Assembly (NCBI GenBank): GCA_900554215.1
Contig: USGG01000044.1
Location: 1-16,430, forward strand
DNA: 16,430 nt
Reading direction: 5' to 3'
From: an uncultured Megasphaera sp.
GTDB lineage: Bacteria > Bacillota > Negativicutes > Veillonellales > Megasphaeraceae
How positions within the stretch are numbered: the first letter of the stretch is position 1; each line of letters begins with the position of its first letter. Under the pieces are notes generated by a model. That model was not told the DNA's origin. It did no database searches and saw only the letters and a program-made list of their open reading frames with translations. This document shows positions 1 to 7,249 of the stretch, piece by piece. The position numbers and the translations under genes are program-made.

Positions 1-181
1 CAGCTACATCGGTCTTTGCGCTGTCGATGAAATCGGCGATGCTCATCGCGCCGATCGTCAGGATAAAGGGCACAGCGCTTTCTTCGCCGCACCAGAAGGC
101 GATGCCCAGCGGGATGAGCATAGTCAGTCCCTGGATAAATGAAATTTTTCCTAAAAACCGGCATACGACATGTAAATCCAT
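1..181 (-). CDS. Third TrkH-type potassium channel subunit (N-terminal part only)
   Basis: Only the first 60 codons lie in the window; the rest runs off the left edge. The visible residues begin MDLHVVCRFLGKIS and match the start of the next gene (MDLKIVWYVLGRLS) over the first transmembrane hairpin, including the shared PLG motif (IPLG here, LPLG there) and spacing, so this is a third TrkH/KtrB-family membrane subunit. Such proteins form the K+-conducting pore of Trk systems with a cytoplasmic TrkA/KtrA regulator. The ATG at 179-181 is preceded by AAAGGATG about 5-8 bases upstream. It follows the neighbouring trkH stop by 46 bp on the same strand with no visible terminator, so it is probably the last or later gene of the trkA operon. 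Whether the full protein is intact cannot be judged. Confidence 0.75.
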   Translation of the reverse strand, partial: MDLHVVCRFLGKISFIQGLTMLIPLGIAFWCGEESAVPFILTIGAMSIADFIDSAKTDVA

Positions 182-227
182 AGGCATCCTTTCGTTGAAA
201 TTCTATATTGGACGCGCAGCGGCAAGA

Positions 228-1679
228 TTACCAGACGCGGCGCTTCCAAAACGACGGCATCAGCAATGCCAGGACTGGAAAGATTTCCAGCCTCCCCATG
301 AGCATGGACAAGCACACGACGGCCTTGCTGAACGAAGGCATATCCGCATAGGTACACGTCGCCCCAAACAGGCCGAAGCTCGGCCCGCAGCTGCCCATCG
401 TCGTGATGGCTACGCCCAGGGCGTCAAAAATGGGAATGCCGTCGAAGACCAGCAGCACGGTCCACAATATGTCCAGCATGACATATACGAAGAAAAACCG
501 GGCTACGCCGTACAGTACGTCTTCGGAAAAATCCTCTCCATTGGAGCGGACGTGCAGGACGAGGTGCGGGTGCATCTTTTGCCGTATGCGCAGGACAATC
601 GTCTTGACCAGCAGCATGAGGCGCGTCACCTTCAGCCCGCCGGCCGTCGAGCCGGCGCAGCCGCCGACAAAGATGAGAAAGACCAGGATAAACTGGGAAA
701 AGGCCGGCCATGTATCGAAATCACTGGAAATAAACCCCGTCGACGACGATAAGGACGCCGCCTGGAAAAAGGACTGGCGGAACGCTTCGTTCCACGCCCA
801 GCCCTGAGCCGACGCTAAATTGGCCGCCATCAGCACCGTCGCTGTGGCGACGAGACCGACATAGGTGCGAAATTCTGTATCATGCAGGATTACCTTGGGT
901 CCCCGCTTCCACGCCGCCACGTACATGCCGAAGTTAGCACTGGAAATCATCATGAAAAAGGCCAGCACCCCTTCGATCAGCGGGCTGTCGAAATAGGCCA
1001 CGCTGGTGTTATAAGGAGAAAAGCCGCCCGTCGCAATCGTCGAGCAGGCATGGTTCAGCGCCACGAGGAACGACATGCCGCAGGCCATGCAGGCCAGCGC
1101 AGCCGCCGTCGTAAACACTACGTACACGCAAAACAGGGCTTTAGCCATTTCCTTTACGCGCGGCACGTTCCGATCCGACGTCGGCCCCGTGCTTTCAGTG
1201 TTGAACATATGGACCGTCCCCCGCCCCAGCTGAGGAAATAAGGCGATAAAGATGACGATGATGCCGAGGCCGCCGAACCAATGGGTCAGGGAACGCCACA
1301 GCAAAATGCCCTGCGGCATGATTTCCAAATCGGGAATGACCGTGGCCCCCGTGCCGGACAAGCCGGAAATGCACTCGAATACGCCGTCCAGCACGGACAA
1401 ATAACCGCCGGCGGCATAGGGCACCATGCCCAAAAACATGACCATAATCCATCCTAAGGCCGTAATCGCAATGCCCTCGCGGTTCGTAACCTCCCCGACG
1501 GGAGCCCTTCCATACGCCGTCAGACCCTTGCCCAAGGCCAGGCAAACGCTGATGGCGACGGCAAAGGCGAATACGCTGTTTTCACTATACCACAGGGACA
1601 CGCCCAGGGGAAGAACCATGCCGCAGCCGTAGGCCCAGGACAGCCGGCCTAATACATACCAAACTATTTTCAAATCCAT
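228..1679 (-). CDS. trkH: TrkH-family potassium uptake channel subunit (canonical filter motifs)
   Basis: 483-residue integral membrane protein of the TrkH/KtrB family, the K+-translocating pore of the Trk uptake system. The four pore loops can be read: SGTGAT (Gly111), ATGGF (Gly218/219), SSSTGF followed by ISSDFDTWP (Gly315) and GSCGPS (Gly432). These are the expected selectivity-filter glycines. HWFGGLGIIV (about 133-142) and GRLEIFP (Arg463 in the last helix) are further family hallmarks. Length is typical. The ATG at 1677-1679 is preceded by TAGGAGG at 1691-1697, in which TAG is the stop codon of the upstream trkH, so translation is probably coupled. Of the paralogs visible here this is the one closest to the classical TrkH of Proteobacteria. 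Confidence 0.93.
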   Translation of the reverse strand: MDLKIVWYVLGRLSWAYGCGMVLPLGVSLWYSENSVFAFAVAISVCLALGKGLTAYGRAPVGEVTNREGIAITALGWIMVMFLGMVPYAAGGYLSVLDGVFECISGLSGTGATVIPDLEIMPQGILLWRSLTHWFGGLGIIVIFIALFPQLGRGTVHMFNTESTGPTSDRNVPRVKEMAKALFCVYVVFTTAAALACMACGMSFLVALNHACSTIATGGFSPYNTSVAYFDSPLIEGVLAFFMMISSANFGMYVAAWKRGPKVILHDTEFRTYVGLVATATVLMAANLASAQGWAWNEAFRQSFFQAASLSSSTGFISSDFDTWPAFSQFILVFLIFVGGCAGSTAGGLKVTRLMLLVKTIVLRIRQKMHPHLVLHVRSNGEDFSEDVLYGVARFFFVYVMLDILWTVLLVFDGIPIFDALGVAITTMGSCGPSFGLFGATCTYADMPSFSKAVVCLSMLMGRLEIFPVLALLMPSFWKRRVW

Positions 1680-1694
1680 TTGACGCGACGCCTC

Positions 1695-3134
1695 CTACCA
1701 ACGGCGCTTAAAGGCCTGGGCCGCCGTCTGCAGCACGATGAGAAAGGAAAAGATTTCCAATCGTCCCAGAATCATCAAAAAGGCGCAGTATGCTTTCAGC
1801 CAGGCCGGCTCTGCGGAAAATTCAACGACGCCGAACAAGTGAGCCGTCGCGCCGGCGCTGGTCAGGCAGCCGGCCGCAACGCCCATGGACTGCAGGGGCG
1901 TCATGCCGGACAAGGAAATGATAATTGTCGATACGAAAAATACAGCCATAAATAAGAAAAAATAGCTGAGAACTCGGCTGATGATCTTCATATCGACGGG
2001 AACGCCGCTGACCTTTAAGCTGATGACCATGCGCGGATGCAGGAGATGGCGCATTTCCTGGGCGGCTATCTTAAACAGCACGATAAACCGCATGACCCGC
2101 AGTCCGCCCGTCGCCGATCCGATGCAGCCGCCGACAAAGACGATAAGCAATAAGATGAATTTATCGAAATCAGGCCAGGCCGAAACGTCGGCCGTAATAA
2201 AACCGCTCGTACTATAAAAGGAAAGGACGTGGAAAAATCCAAGCCGCAGGCTGTCCGCCCCATCGTACACGCCCATCTTCCACAAGTGGAAGGACACGAG
2301 AAGGGCCGTCCCCAGCAAGATGCCTAAAAACACACGGAGCTCCGTATCCTGAAAGGCCGATCTGAGGTCCCGCCGCTCAAAGCTTTTCCAATACAGCAGG
2401 AAATTGCCGCAGGCCAGGAGCATGGAAAAGGCACAGGCCCATTCCACGGCCGGATTACCGCCGGACATAAAGGAAAAGGGCGCGTCGCCGCTCGTCGATA
2501 TGCTGCGGAAGGCGCTCGTGCAGGCGTCAAACAGGGATAGCCCAGCCAGCAAATAGGCCAGAACGGACAGGACCGTAATGGCCGCGTATATCTTCCCTAC
2601 CTGGCGGGCCGCAATATCCATGCGCCCCAGCATGGGACTGAAGCTGATGCTCTGATGAACGGACAAGGTCAGGCCGAAGCAGCCGCTGACCTGCGGAATA
2701 ATCGTCACCATCAGCAGGATAAAGTTCAAGCCGCCCAGCCATTCCATCAGGCCGTGCCACAAGACCAGCGAACGGGGCATATCACTGGCCGGCCCGACGG
2801 CGCAGGACAGGCCGACAGTCGTATAGGCCGAAATGCTTTCAAAAAACGCGTCGGCGACAGACAAGGTACCGGAAAATAAATACGGCAGCATGCCGATGCC
2901 TCCCAGCATGATCCACACGAGAACCATGTACCAGGCGCCGCCGGCAACGCCCAGCTGCTTGCTGTGCCGGCGGCCGAAGCCCATCATCAGTCCGCCCAAG
3001 ACCAGCGTGACTGCCATAGAAGGACCGAAATACAAATACGCCGGCTCTCCCCAGGAAAAGGCGCACAGCAGGGGAATCAAAAAGTTCAGGATTGCCATCC
3101 TTCCCAGGAGGAAGAAAAACAAATACATGTGCAT
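1695..3134 (-). CDS. trkH: TrkH-family potassium channel subunit, divergent paralog
   Basis: 479-residue polytopic protein homologous along its length to the trkH that follows it. The pore-loop glycines are present: AYTTVGLS (Gly108), ISTSGDAPF (Gly216), YSTSGFITAD (Gly311) and TSAGATAH (Gly428). GGCIGSATGGLRV and the final-helix GRLEIFSF (Arg458) also match TrkH. It departs from the canonical form in three loops: GLS replaces GAT in loop 1, SGD replaces GGF in loop 2, and AGA replaces CGP in loop 4, so ion selectivity or conductance may differ. The ATG is one base after the trkA stop (TGA-G-ATG), with AGGGA inside the end of trkA as ribosome site; a second in-frame ATG lies two codons in. 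Tight packing implies coupled translation with trkA. Confidence 0.9.
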   Translation of the reverse strand: MHMYLFFFLLGRMAILNFLIPLLCAFSWGEPAYLYFGPSMAVTLVLGGLMMGFGRRHSKQLGVAGGAWYMVLVWIMLGGIGMLPYLFSGTLSVADAFFESISAYTTVGLSCAVGPASDMPRSLVLWHGLMEWLGGLNFILLMVTIIPQVSGCFGLTLSVHQSISFSPMLGRMDIAARQVGKIYAAITVLSVLAYLLAGLSLFDACTSAFRSISTSGDAPFSFMSGGNPAVEWACAFSMLLACGNFLLYWKSFERRDLRSAFQDTELRVFLGILLGTALLVSFHLWKMGVYDGADSLRLGFFHVLSFYSTSGFITADVSAWPDFDKFILLLIVFVGGCIGSATGGLRVMRFIVLFKIAAQEMRHLLHPRMVISLKVSGVPVDMKIISRVLSYFFLFMAVFFVSTIIISLSGMTPLQSMGVAAGCLTSAGATAHLFGVVEFSAEPAWLKAYCAFLMILGRLEIFSFLIVLQTAAQAFKRRW

Positions 3135-3135
3135 C

Positions 3136-4482
3136 TCAATCCCTGCCTTTGAAATATTTCATGACTTCCTTGGAATGCGTCGTCTGGATGAACAAGATAA
3201 CCCGGTCACCGGCCAGCAGCGCCGACTGGCCGTTTGGAATAAAGGCGTCTTCGCCGCGCACGTAAGCGCATACCAGGCATTCCCTGGGCAGCCGGACGTC
3301 CATGAGGCGCTTGCCCGCTACGGGCGCGCCGTCCTGGACGATGACTTCGACGGCTTCGGCCTTGGCCCCTTCAAGCAGCGATACGGACACGACGCCGCCG
3401 CGGCGGACGAAGGCCAATACTTCGCTGGCCGACAAGAGGCGCGTAGACAATACGATGTCGACGCCGACCTTTTCCATCAGGTCCGTATATTCAGCCCGCG
3501 ATACGCGGACGATAGTCTTCTTCGCGCCAAAATGCTTGGCAATCAGGGCCAGCATGAGGTTCAGGCGGTCGTCGTCCGTAATGCATACGACGACGTCCGC
3601 TTCGGCAATGCCTTCCTGCTCCAGCAGGTTCAGGTCCGTGCCGTCGCCGCAGATAGCGATGCCGTTGTCCATTTTTTCCGCCGCCAGCAGGCACCGTTCC
3701 CTGTTTTTATCGAAAATCTTGACCTGCACGCCCTGCTTGTCCAGCATGGGGGCGAGAAAGCGCCCTGTCCGGCCGGCGCCGATGATGATGGCCCGCTCTA
3801 CCCGCTTCGTATCGCTCTGGACGAAATTGACGCTGAATTTCTCAATCGCCTTGGGATCGCCGATAAAGTAGGCGTTGTCATGAGGCAGGAGCTGGTCGTC
3901 GCCGTGTGGGATGATCATGCGGTGATCCCGGAAAATCATGCCGACCAGTATAGACGGCGGAATTTCCAGATCCTTGAAGGGAATATTGACCAAGGGCGAA
4001 TGGCGGCGCACCTTCGTTTCAAACAGGCGCACCTTGCCGTTGGCGAAATCTTCTACGTTCAGCGCCGCCGGCGTCATGATGATGCGGTTGATTTCCTGGG
4101 CCGTAATCAGCTCCGGGTTCAGCATCAAATCGATATCGAAATTTTCTTTTAAGTAATCCTTTGCTTCCGATAAAAACTGCATGTCCCGAATGCGGGCCGC
4201 CGTATAGGTAATGCCGTGCTTCTTGGCCAGAATGCAGGCCACCATATTGACCTCGTCGATAGCTGTCGCCGCGACGAGGACGTCCGAGCCTTGTATATCG
4301 GGATTGTTCATCGTAATCGGGCTGGCGCCGTTGGCATGGACGGTCAGGACGTCTAAGGTATTTTTGACGACTTCCAGCCGCTCCTCGTCGTGGTCTACGA
4401 CGACGACGTCGAACTGCTCGTTTGACAACAGCTCGGCAATGCTGTATCCCAGCTTGCCGGCGCCTACAACTACTATGCGCAT
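3136..4482 (-). CDS. trkA: Trk system potassium uptake regulator TrkA
   Basis: 448-residue cytoplasmic protein that binds NAD(H)/nucleotide and gates TrkH channels. It contains two tandem RCK (TrkA-N/TrkA-C) units. The first Rossmann fold begins VVVGAGKLG (G7xGxxG12) with Asp30 at the end of strand 2; the second begins IIIGAGRTG (G235xGxxG240) with Asp258. TrkA_C-type segments follow each, the last ending around LLAGDRVILFIQT (422-434). Length fits the two-RCK TrkA type rather than the half-size KtrA. GAGGTGA precedes the ATG at 4480-4482. It is the first gene of the operon, and three trkH-type genes follow directly, so a single regulator appears to serve all of them. Confidence 0.95.
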   Translation of the reverse strand: MRIVVVGAGKLGYSIAELLSNEQFDVVVVDHDEERLEVVKNTLDVLTVHANGASPITMNNPDIQGSDVLVAATAIDEVNMVACILAKKHGITYTAARIRDMQFLSEAKDYLKENFDIDLMLNPELITAQEINRIIMTPAALNVEDFANGKVRLFETKVRRHSPLVNIPFKDLEIPPSILVGMIFRDHRMIIPHGDDQLLPHDNAYFIGDPKAIEKFSVNFVQSDTKRVERAIIIGAGRTGRFLAPMLDKQGVQVKIFDKNRERCLLAAEKMDNGIAICGDGTDLNLLEQEGIAEADVVVCITDDDRLNLMLALIAKHFGAKKTIVRVSRAEYTDLMEKVGVDIVLSTRLLSASEVLAFVRRGGVVSVSLLEGAKAEAVEVIVQDGAPVAGKRLMDVRLPRECLVCAYVRGEDAFIPNGQSALLAGDRVILFIQTTHSKEVMKYFKGRD

Positions 4483-4534
4483 ATGCTCACCTCTGTGCTA
4501 TACGTAGATATCGTGAAATAATCGCGCCGCTTTG

Positions 4535-4543
4535 ATTATAGCA
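4535..4543 (-). promoter_or_regulatory. Extended -10 promoter for the trkA-trkH operon
   Basis: On the minus strand TGC-TATAAT is a perfect extended -10 element (TATAAT at 4535-4540), 52 bases from the trkA start codon. No good TTGACA-like -35 lies 16-18 bp upstream, which is usual for TGn promoters. The leader would be only about 45 nt, too short for a large riboswitch. Confidence 0.55.
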
Positions 4544-4711
4544 GCACATTAAGCAGTGTATGGTATACTATTACTGTATCCACTATCTACGCTACTATAT
4601 CATAAAAGAAGTGCCGTGGCTAGGAGAGAACAGATAATCGCCGGAAAATTTACATGGATAGGCCCGTATCTCTAGCAACGGAAAGTTAAATATGATAAAA
4701 TTAATTGTTTG

Positions 4712-4724
4712 TTACATCATGTAA
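4712..4724. promoter_or_regulatory. 13-bp palindrome upstream of the flippase gene
   Basis: TTACAT-C-ATGTAA is a perfect inverted repeat, 24 bp before the flippase ATG and just ahead of its ribosome site (GAGGG, 4739-4743). It could be an operator. No regulator can be assigned. The 266-bp divergent gap between trkA and the flippase is otherwise AT-rich and holds no ORF of note; a TATGAT -10-like box is at 4691-4696. Confidence 0.35.
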
Positions 4725-4748
4725 AAATTATGAAATAAGAGGGTTATC

Positions 4749-6299
4749 ATGGCAAATAAGTTCGTATCGGGAACCTTGATTCTGACGCTTTCCGGCTTTG
4801 TCGTCAAAGCTATCGGCAGCATCAACTGGATTATCTTATCCCGTATTCTCGGCGGCGAAGGCATCGGCATTTACCAAATGGCCTTCCCTATCTATCTGCT
4901 GGCTCTGGACGTATCCAGCGCCGGCCTTCCTATCGCCATTTCCATTATTACGGCGGAAAAGGCAGCGAAGCAGGACTATCTCGGAGCGCAGCGCATCTTC
5001 CGCGTTTCCTTGTCCATGCTGTGCACGACGGCTTTATTTCTCAGCATTCTCATGTTCTTCGGCGCGGAGTTCCTCATTGATGAACAAATCATCCGTGAAA
5101 GCCGGGCCTATTATTCGCTCATCGCCTTAGCGCCGGCCATCTTCTTCACGACGGTCATCGCCGGCTACCGCGGGTATTTGCAGGGCTGGCAGCAAATGAC
5201 GCCGACAGCTCTATCCCAAATCGTAGAACAGCTGGTCCGCGTCGTCGTCATGCTCGGCTTTGCAGCCTTGCTCCTTCCCTACGGCCTCGACTACGCTGCA
5301 GGCGGTGCCAGCCTGGGCGCCGGCGCCGGCGGTCTGGCAGCCTGGCTCGTCTTAATTTATTACTATTATAAGCTGAAGCGCTCCCTGCCCTCAGACGGCC
5401 CCGTATATCCGAAGGAAGACATCCGGCATATTTTAAAGCGCCTCGTCGTCCTGGCCGTACCTATTTCCTTATCGAGCATCATGCTTCCCGTCGTGTCGAA
5501 TCTGGATTTGCTCATCGTTCCCCGCCGTCTGGAAGTTGCCGGATACGCTACGGCCCAGGCGACGGAATTGTTCGGCTATCTGACGGGCATGTCCGTGCCT
5601 CTCATCAACCTGGCGACGATCTTGACGGCGGCCATGGCCATGAGTCTCGTGCCGGCCATCAGCCACAGCTTTACGCTGAAAAATTTCGACGAAATATACG
5701 AACGCACGGCCAGCGCCATGCGCATCTCCTTCCTCGTGACGATTCCCTTCAGCGTCATGCTCTACGTCATGGCCGAGCCCGTCGTCACCTTTATTTACAA
5801 CGCGCCGGCCGCGACGGACGCGACGAGAGCCGTCGCCATCGCCATTTGCTTCCTCGGCCTGCACCAGATCACGACGGCCATCCTGCAGGGCTTAAAGAAG
5901 CCTAAGATCCCGGTCATCAACATGGCCGTAGCCTGCGTGGCCAAGGTGGCCTGCAACTGGTTCTTAGTCGCCATTCCGGCCTTCGGCATTACCGGCGCCT
6001 CCTATGCGACTGTAGCCGACATCGGCGTCGCCGCCGCCCTGAACCTGTTTTTCATCTACCGCCATACGGGCTATATCATTCACGCCAATATCATCGTGAA
6101 AAACGTCGTTTCTGCCGCGATTATGGGCGTCATCATGTATTTCGTCTACGATTTCCTCTATCTGCACATCGGCCTGTTCCTCAGCCTGTTCCTGACCTGC
6201 CTGTTAGGTTCGGCAATTTACATCGGTCTCATGGCCCTGACCGGAGGCGTAACAAGAGAGGACGCCGCAAAGATGCCCTTCATCGGACGGTTCTTTTAA
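4749..6299 (+). CDS. SpoVB/YtgP-type polysaccharide/lipid II flippase (MOP superfamily)
   Basis: 516-residue, highly hydrophobic protein of the polysaccharide transporter branch of the MOP exporter superfamily. Members flip undecaprenyl-linked intermediates; YtgP of Bacillus acts as a MurJ-type lipid II flippase. Diagnostic stretches are SRILGGEGIGIYQM (31-44) and RGYLQGWQQMTPTALSQ (141-157), followed by EQLVRV, all typical of SpoVB/YtgP. About 14 membrane segments can be counted, with charged cytoplasmic loops such as KRSLPSDGPVYPKED. The ATG follows GAGGG by six bases. It is transcribed alone, diverging from trkA and converging on a PepSY-like gene. Whether it serves peptidoglycan or another envelope glycan cannot be decided; SpoVB-like proteins also occur in non-sporulating species. 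Confidence 0.85.
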   Translation: MANKFVSGTLILTLSGFVVKAIGSINWIILSRILGGEGIGIYQMAFPIYLLALDVSSAGLPIAISIITAEKAAKQDYLGAQRIFRVSLSMLCTTALFLSILMFFGAEFLIDEQIIRESRAYYSLIALAPAIFFTTVIAGYRGYLQGWQQMTPTALSQIVEQLVRVVVMLGFAALLLPYGLDYAAGGASLGAGAGGLAAWLVLIYYYYKLKRSLPSDGPVYPKEDIRHILKRLVVLAVPISLSSIMLPVVSNLDLLIVPRRLEVAGYATAQATELFGYLTGMSVPLINLATILTAAMAMSLVPAISHSFTLKNFDEIYERTASAMRISFLVTIPFSVMLYVMAEPVVTFIYNAPAATDATRAVAIAICFLGLHQITTAILQGLKKPKIPVINMAVACVAKVACNWFLVAIPAFGITGASYATVADIGVAAALNLFFIYRHTGYIIHANIIVKNVVSAAIMGVIMYFVYDFLYLHIGLFLSLFLTCLLGSAIYIGLMALTGGVTREDAAKMPFIGRFF

Positions 6300-6312
6300 A
6301 TATCATACTCGC

Positions 6313-6361
6313 AAAAAAAATCTATCGCCGCGGACATGACGCCGCAGCGATAGATTTTTTT
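6313..6361. terminator. Bidirectional intrinsic terminator
   Basis: An A-run, a long stem and a T-run: ATCTATCGC pairs with GCGATAGAT, then after a C/A mismatch GCGG pairs with CCGC around an 8-nt loop. A-tract at 6313-6320 and T-tract at 6355-6361 make it work in both directions. It lies between the convergent flippase and PepSY-like genes. Confidence 0.88.
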
Positions 6362-6368
6362 GTTTTTA

Positions 6369-6950
6369 TTACAATTCGTCAAAAATAGAATAGGATTCAA
6401 CTTCGCTTTCCAAGACTTCGCCCGTAATCGCGTTGATTTCCAATTCATAGCCCAAGCCGTCGCCGTCGCACTCGATTTCATAAATAGGCAGGAAAAACTC
6501 TTCTTGTCTCGTCCAGCCGTCGTGCTGCCCCGGCGCCGCCTGCACAGCCTGTCCTTGTCCATTTCCCTGAGCCGGAGCCGCAGCAGCCGGTCTTACGTCG
6601 CGCGGCCGGCGGTCGCGGCGCGCGTTCCGATAGTCGCCGTCGTCCCATTTATTCTCCAGGGAAATTTCCCGGAACCGCAAATCCGCTGCATCCTTGCCGA
6701 CAGCCTGAGCGGCAATCGCCTTTATGTCGTCGACGCCGATGAGCTGCACGTTGCGCTGCGCCGCCTGATATTCTACCATGCGCGTCTGGGCCTGCTGGAT
6801 CTGGGCCTTCCGTTCTATCTTCTGCTGGTGGTAATACCACGCGCCGCCGCCTGCGACCATAGCGCAGACAACCACTAAGACTGCGCCGAGTTTCAGACGG
6901 CGCGGCGTAAATATCCGTTTCAGCCAGCTCGTATATTCCTTTTGTTCCAT
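6369..6950 (-). CDS. Single-pass membrane protein with C-terminal PepSY-like domain
   Basis: 193 residues. A short basic cytoplasmic start is followed by one membrane segment (about 21-40, LGAVLVVVCAMVAGGGAW), then an extracytoplasmic region. The C-terminal part, with YEIECDGDGLGYELEINA followed by ITGEVLESEVE, has the strand pattern of PepSY domains (Y-x-V/I-x-V...-x-V-D-x-x-T-G-x-V), which are thought to modulate secreted proteases or envelope processes. A first PepSY-like half may lie at about 75-105 (GVDDIKAIAAQAVGKDAADLRF... ends LENKW). Between the halves is an Arg/Asp patch and an Ala/Gln/Gly/Pro-rich linker (about 112-145). RBS AGGAGGA precedes the ATG. The function is not known. PepSY genes often sit under two-component control, and phased repeats lie upstream. 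Confidence 0.7.
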   Translation of the reverse strand: MEQKEYTSWLKRIFTPRRLKLGAVLVVVCAMVAGGGAWYYHQQKIERKAQIQQAQTRMVEYQAAQRNVQLIGVDDIKAIAAQAVGKDAADLRFREISLENKWDDGDYRNARRDRRPRDVRPAAAAPAQGNGQGQAVQAAPGQHDGWTRQEEFFLPIYEIECDGDGLGYELEINAITGEVLESEVESYSIFDEL

Positions 6951-7015
6951 GTCATGTTCCTCCTCATATATCTATCGTAATGTATCGAATCGTATGCATT
7001 GCTGATTACATATAC

Positions 7016-7021
7016 AGTATA
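7016..7021 (-). promoter_or_regulatory. Possible -10 box for the PepSY-like gene
   Basis: TATACT on the minus strand, 65 bp upstream of the start codon. No convincing -35 is seen at normal spacing, so the call is weak. Confidence 0.3.
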
Positions 7022-7047
7022 GCCAATAAATCTAAACAATCGCTTAA

Positions 7048-7080
7048 GAAAGCAAAAAAATAGTGTTAATCTTTGCTTTC
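7048..7080. repeat. Inverted repeat in the divergent PepSY/yraN region
   Basis: GAAAGCAAA (7048-7056) and TTTGCTTTC (7072-7080) are perfect 9-bp arms around a 15-nt AT-rich loop. It could be an operator or an RNA hairpin in the PepSY leader region. Its role is unknown. Confidence 0.4.
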
Positions 7081-7120
7081 CCCTTTTTACAGCAAAGCGG
7101 TTTCATTCATCAGCCTGAAT

Positions 7121-7140
7121 TTTAATGAAAATTTAATGAA
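7121..7140 (-). promoter_or_regulatory. Direct repeat pair TTCATTAAA, 11-bp period
   Basis: Two identical 9-mers (TTTAATGAA on plus at 7121-7129 and 7132-7140) are spaced exactly 11 bp. On the minus strand they read TTCATTAAA, akin to the TTTTCAT units to the right but in opposite orientation. The spacing is that of OmpR/PhoB-family half-sites. Confidence 0.5.
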
Positions 7141-7149
7141 CTAATCTGA

Positions 7150-7189
7150 TTTTCGCGTTTTTTTCATCTAATTTTCATGTAATTCTCCA
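7150..7189 (+). promoter_or_regulatory. Phased 11-bp direct repeats upstream of yraN-comM-dprA
   Basis: Units start at 7150 (TTTTCGC), 7161 (TTTTCAT), 7172 (TTTTCAT) and 7183 (TTCTCCA), each exactly one helical turn (11 bp) apart; the two central ones are identical and both end in TAA. The array stops where the -35 of a promoter with -10 TATACT (7211-7216) would lie, and that promoter has no good -35 of its own. This is the layout of an activator site for an OmpR/PhoB-type regulator. Confidence 0.5.
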
Positions 7190-7210
7190 TTTGTTCTAAT
7201 GTTCCTTTCG

Positions 7211-7216
7211 TATACT
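7211..7216 (+). promoter_or_regulatory. -10 box of the yraN-comM-dprA promoter
   Basis: TATACT lies 34 bp before the chosen yraN start. At 17-bp spacing the -35 position (7188-7193, CATTTG) is poor, which fits an activator-dependent promoter. Confidence 0.4.
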
Positions 7217-7249
7217 GCCGATAGATACCTCGTCAAAGGAGTGGATATC

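Noticed and set aside
2833..4152. A 439-codon plus-strand open frame opposite trkA and trkH
   Set aside because: It lies antisense to two well-supported genes, has a composition (His/Asp/Gln-rich) typical of a reverse-frame shadow in GC-rich DNA, and shows no family motif.
4483..4748. A ydaO-type c-di-AMP riboswitch before trkA
   Set aside because: Such riboswitches often control potassium transport, but the trkA leader implied by the -10 box is only about 45 nt, and no matching pattern is visible.
6951..7249. A CRISPR-like or satellite array
   Set aside because: The 11-bp units are too short, lack spacers and end at a promoter; phased operator half-sites explain them better.
7199..7249. 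A longer yraN starting at 7199
   Set aside because: That ATG has no ribosome site and would lie at or upstream of the likely transcription start; the ATG at 7250 has AAAGGAG and fits family length.
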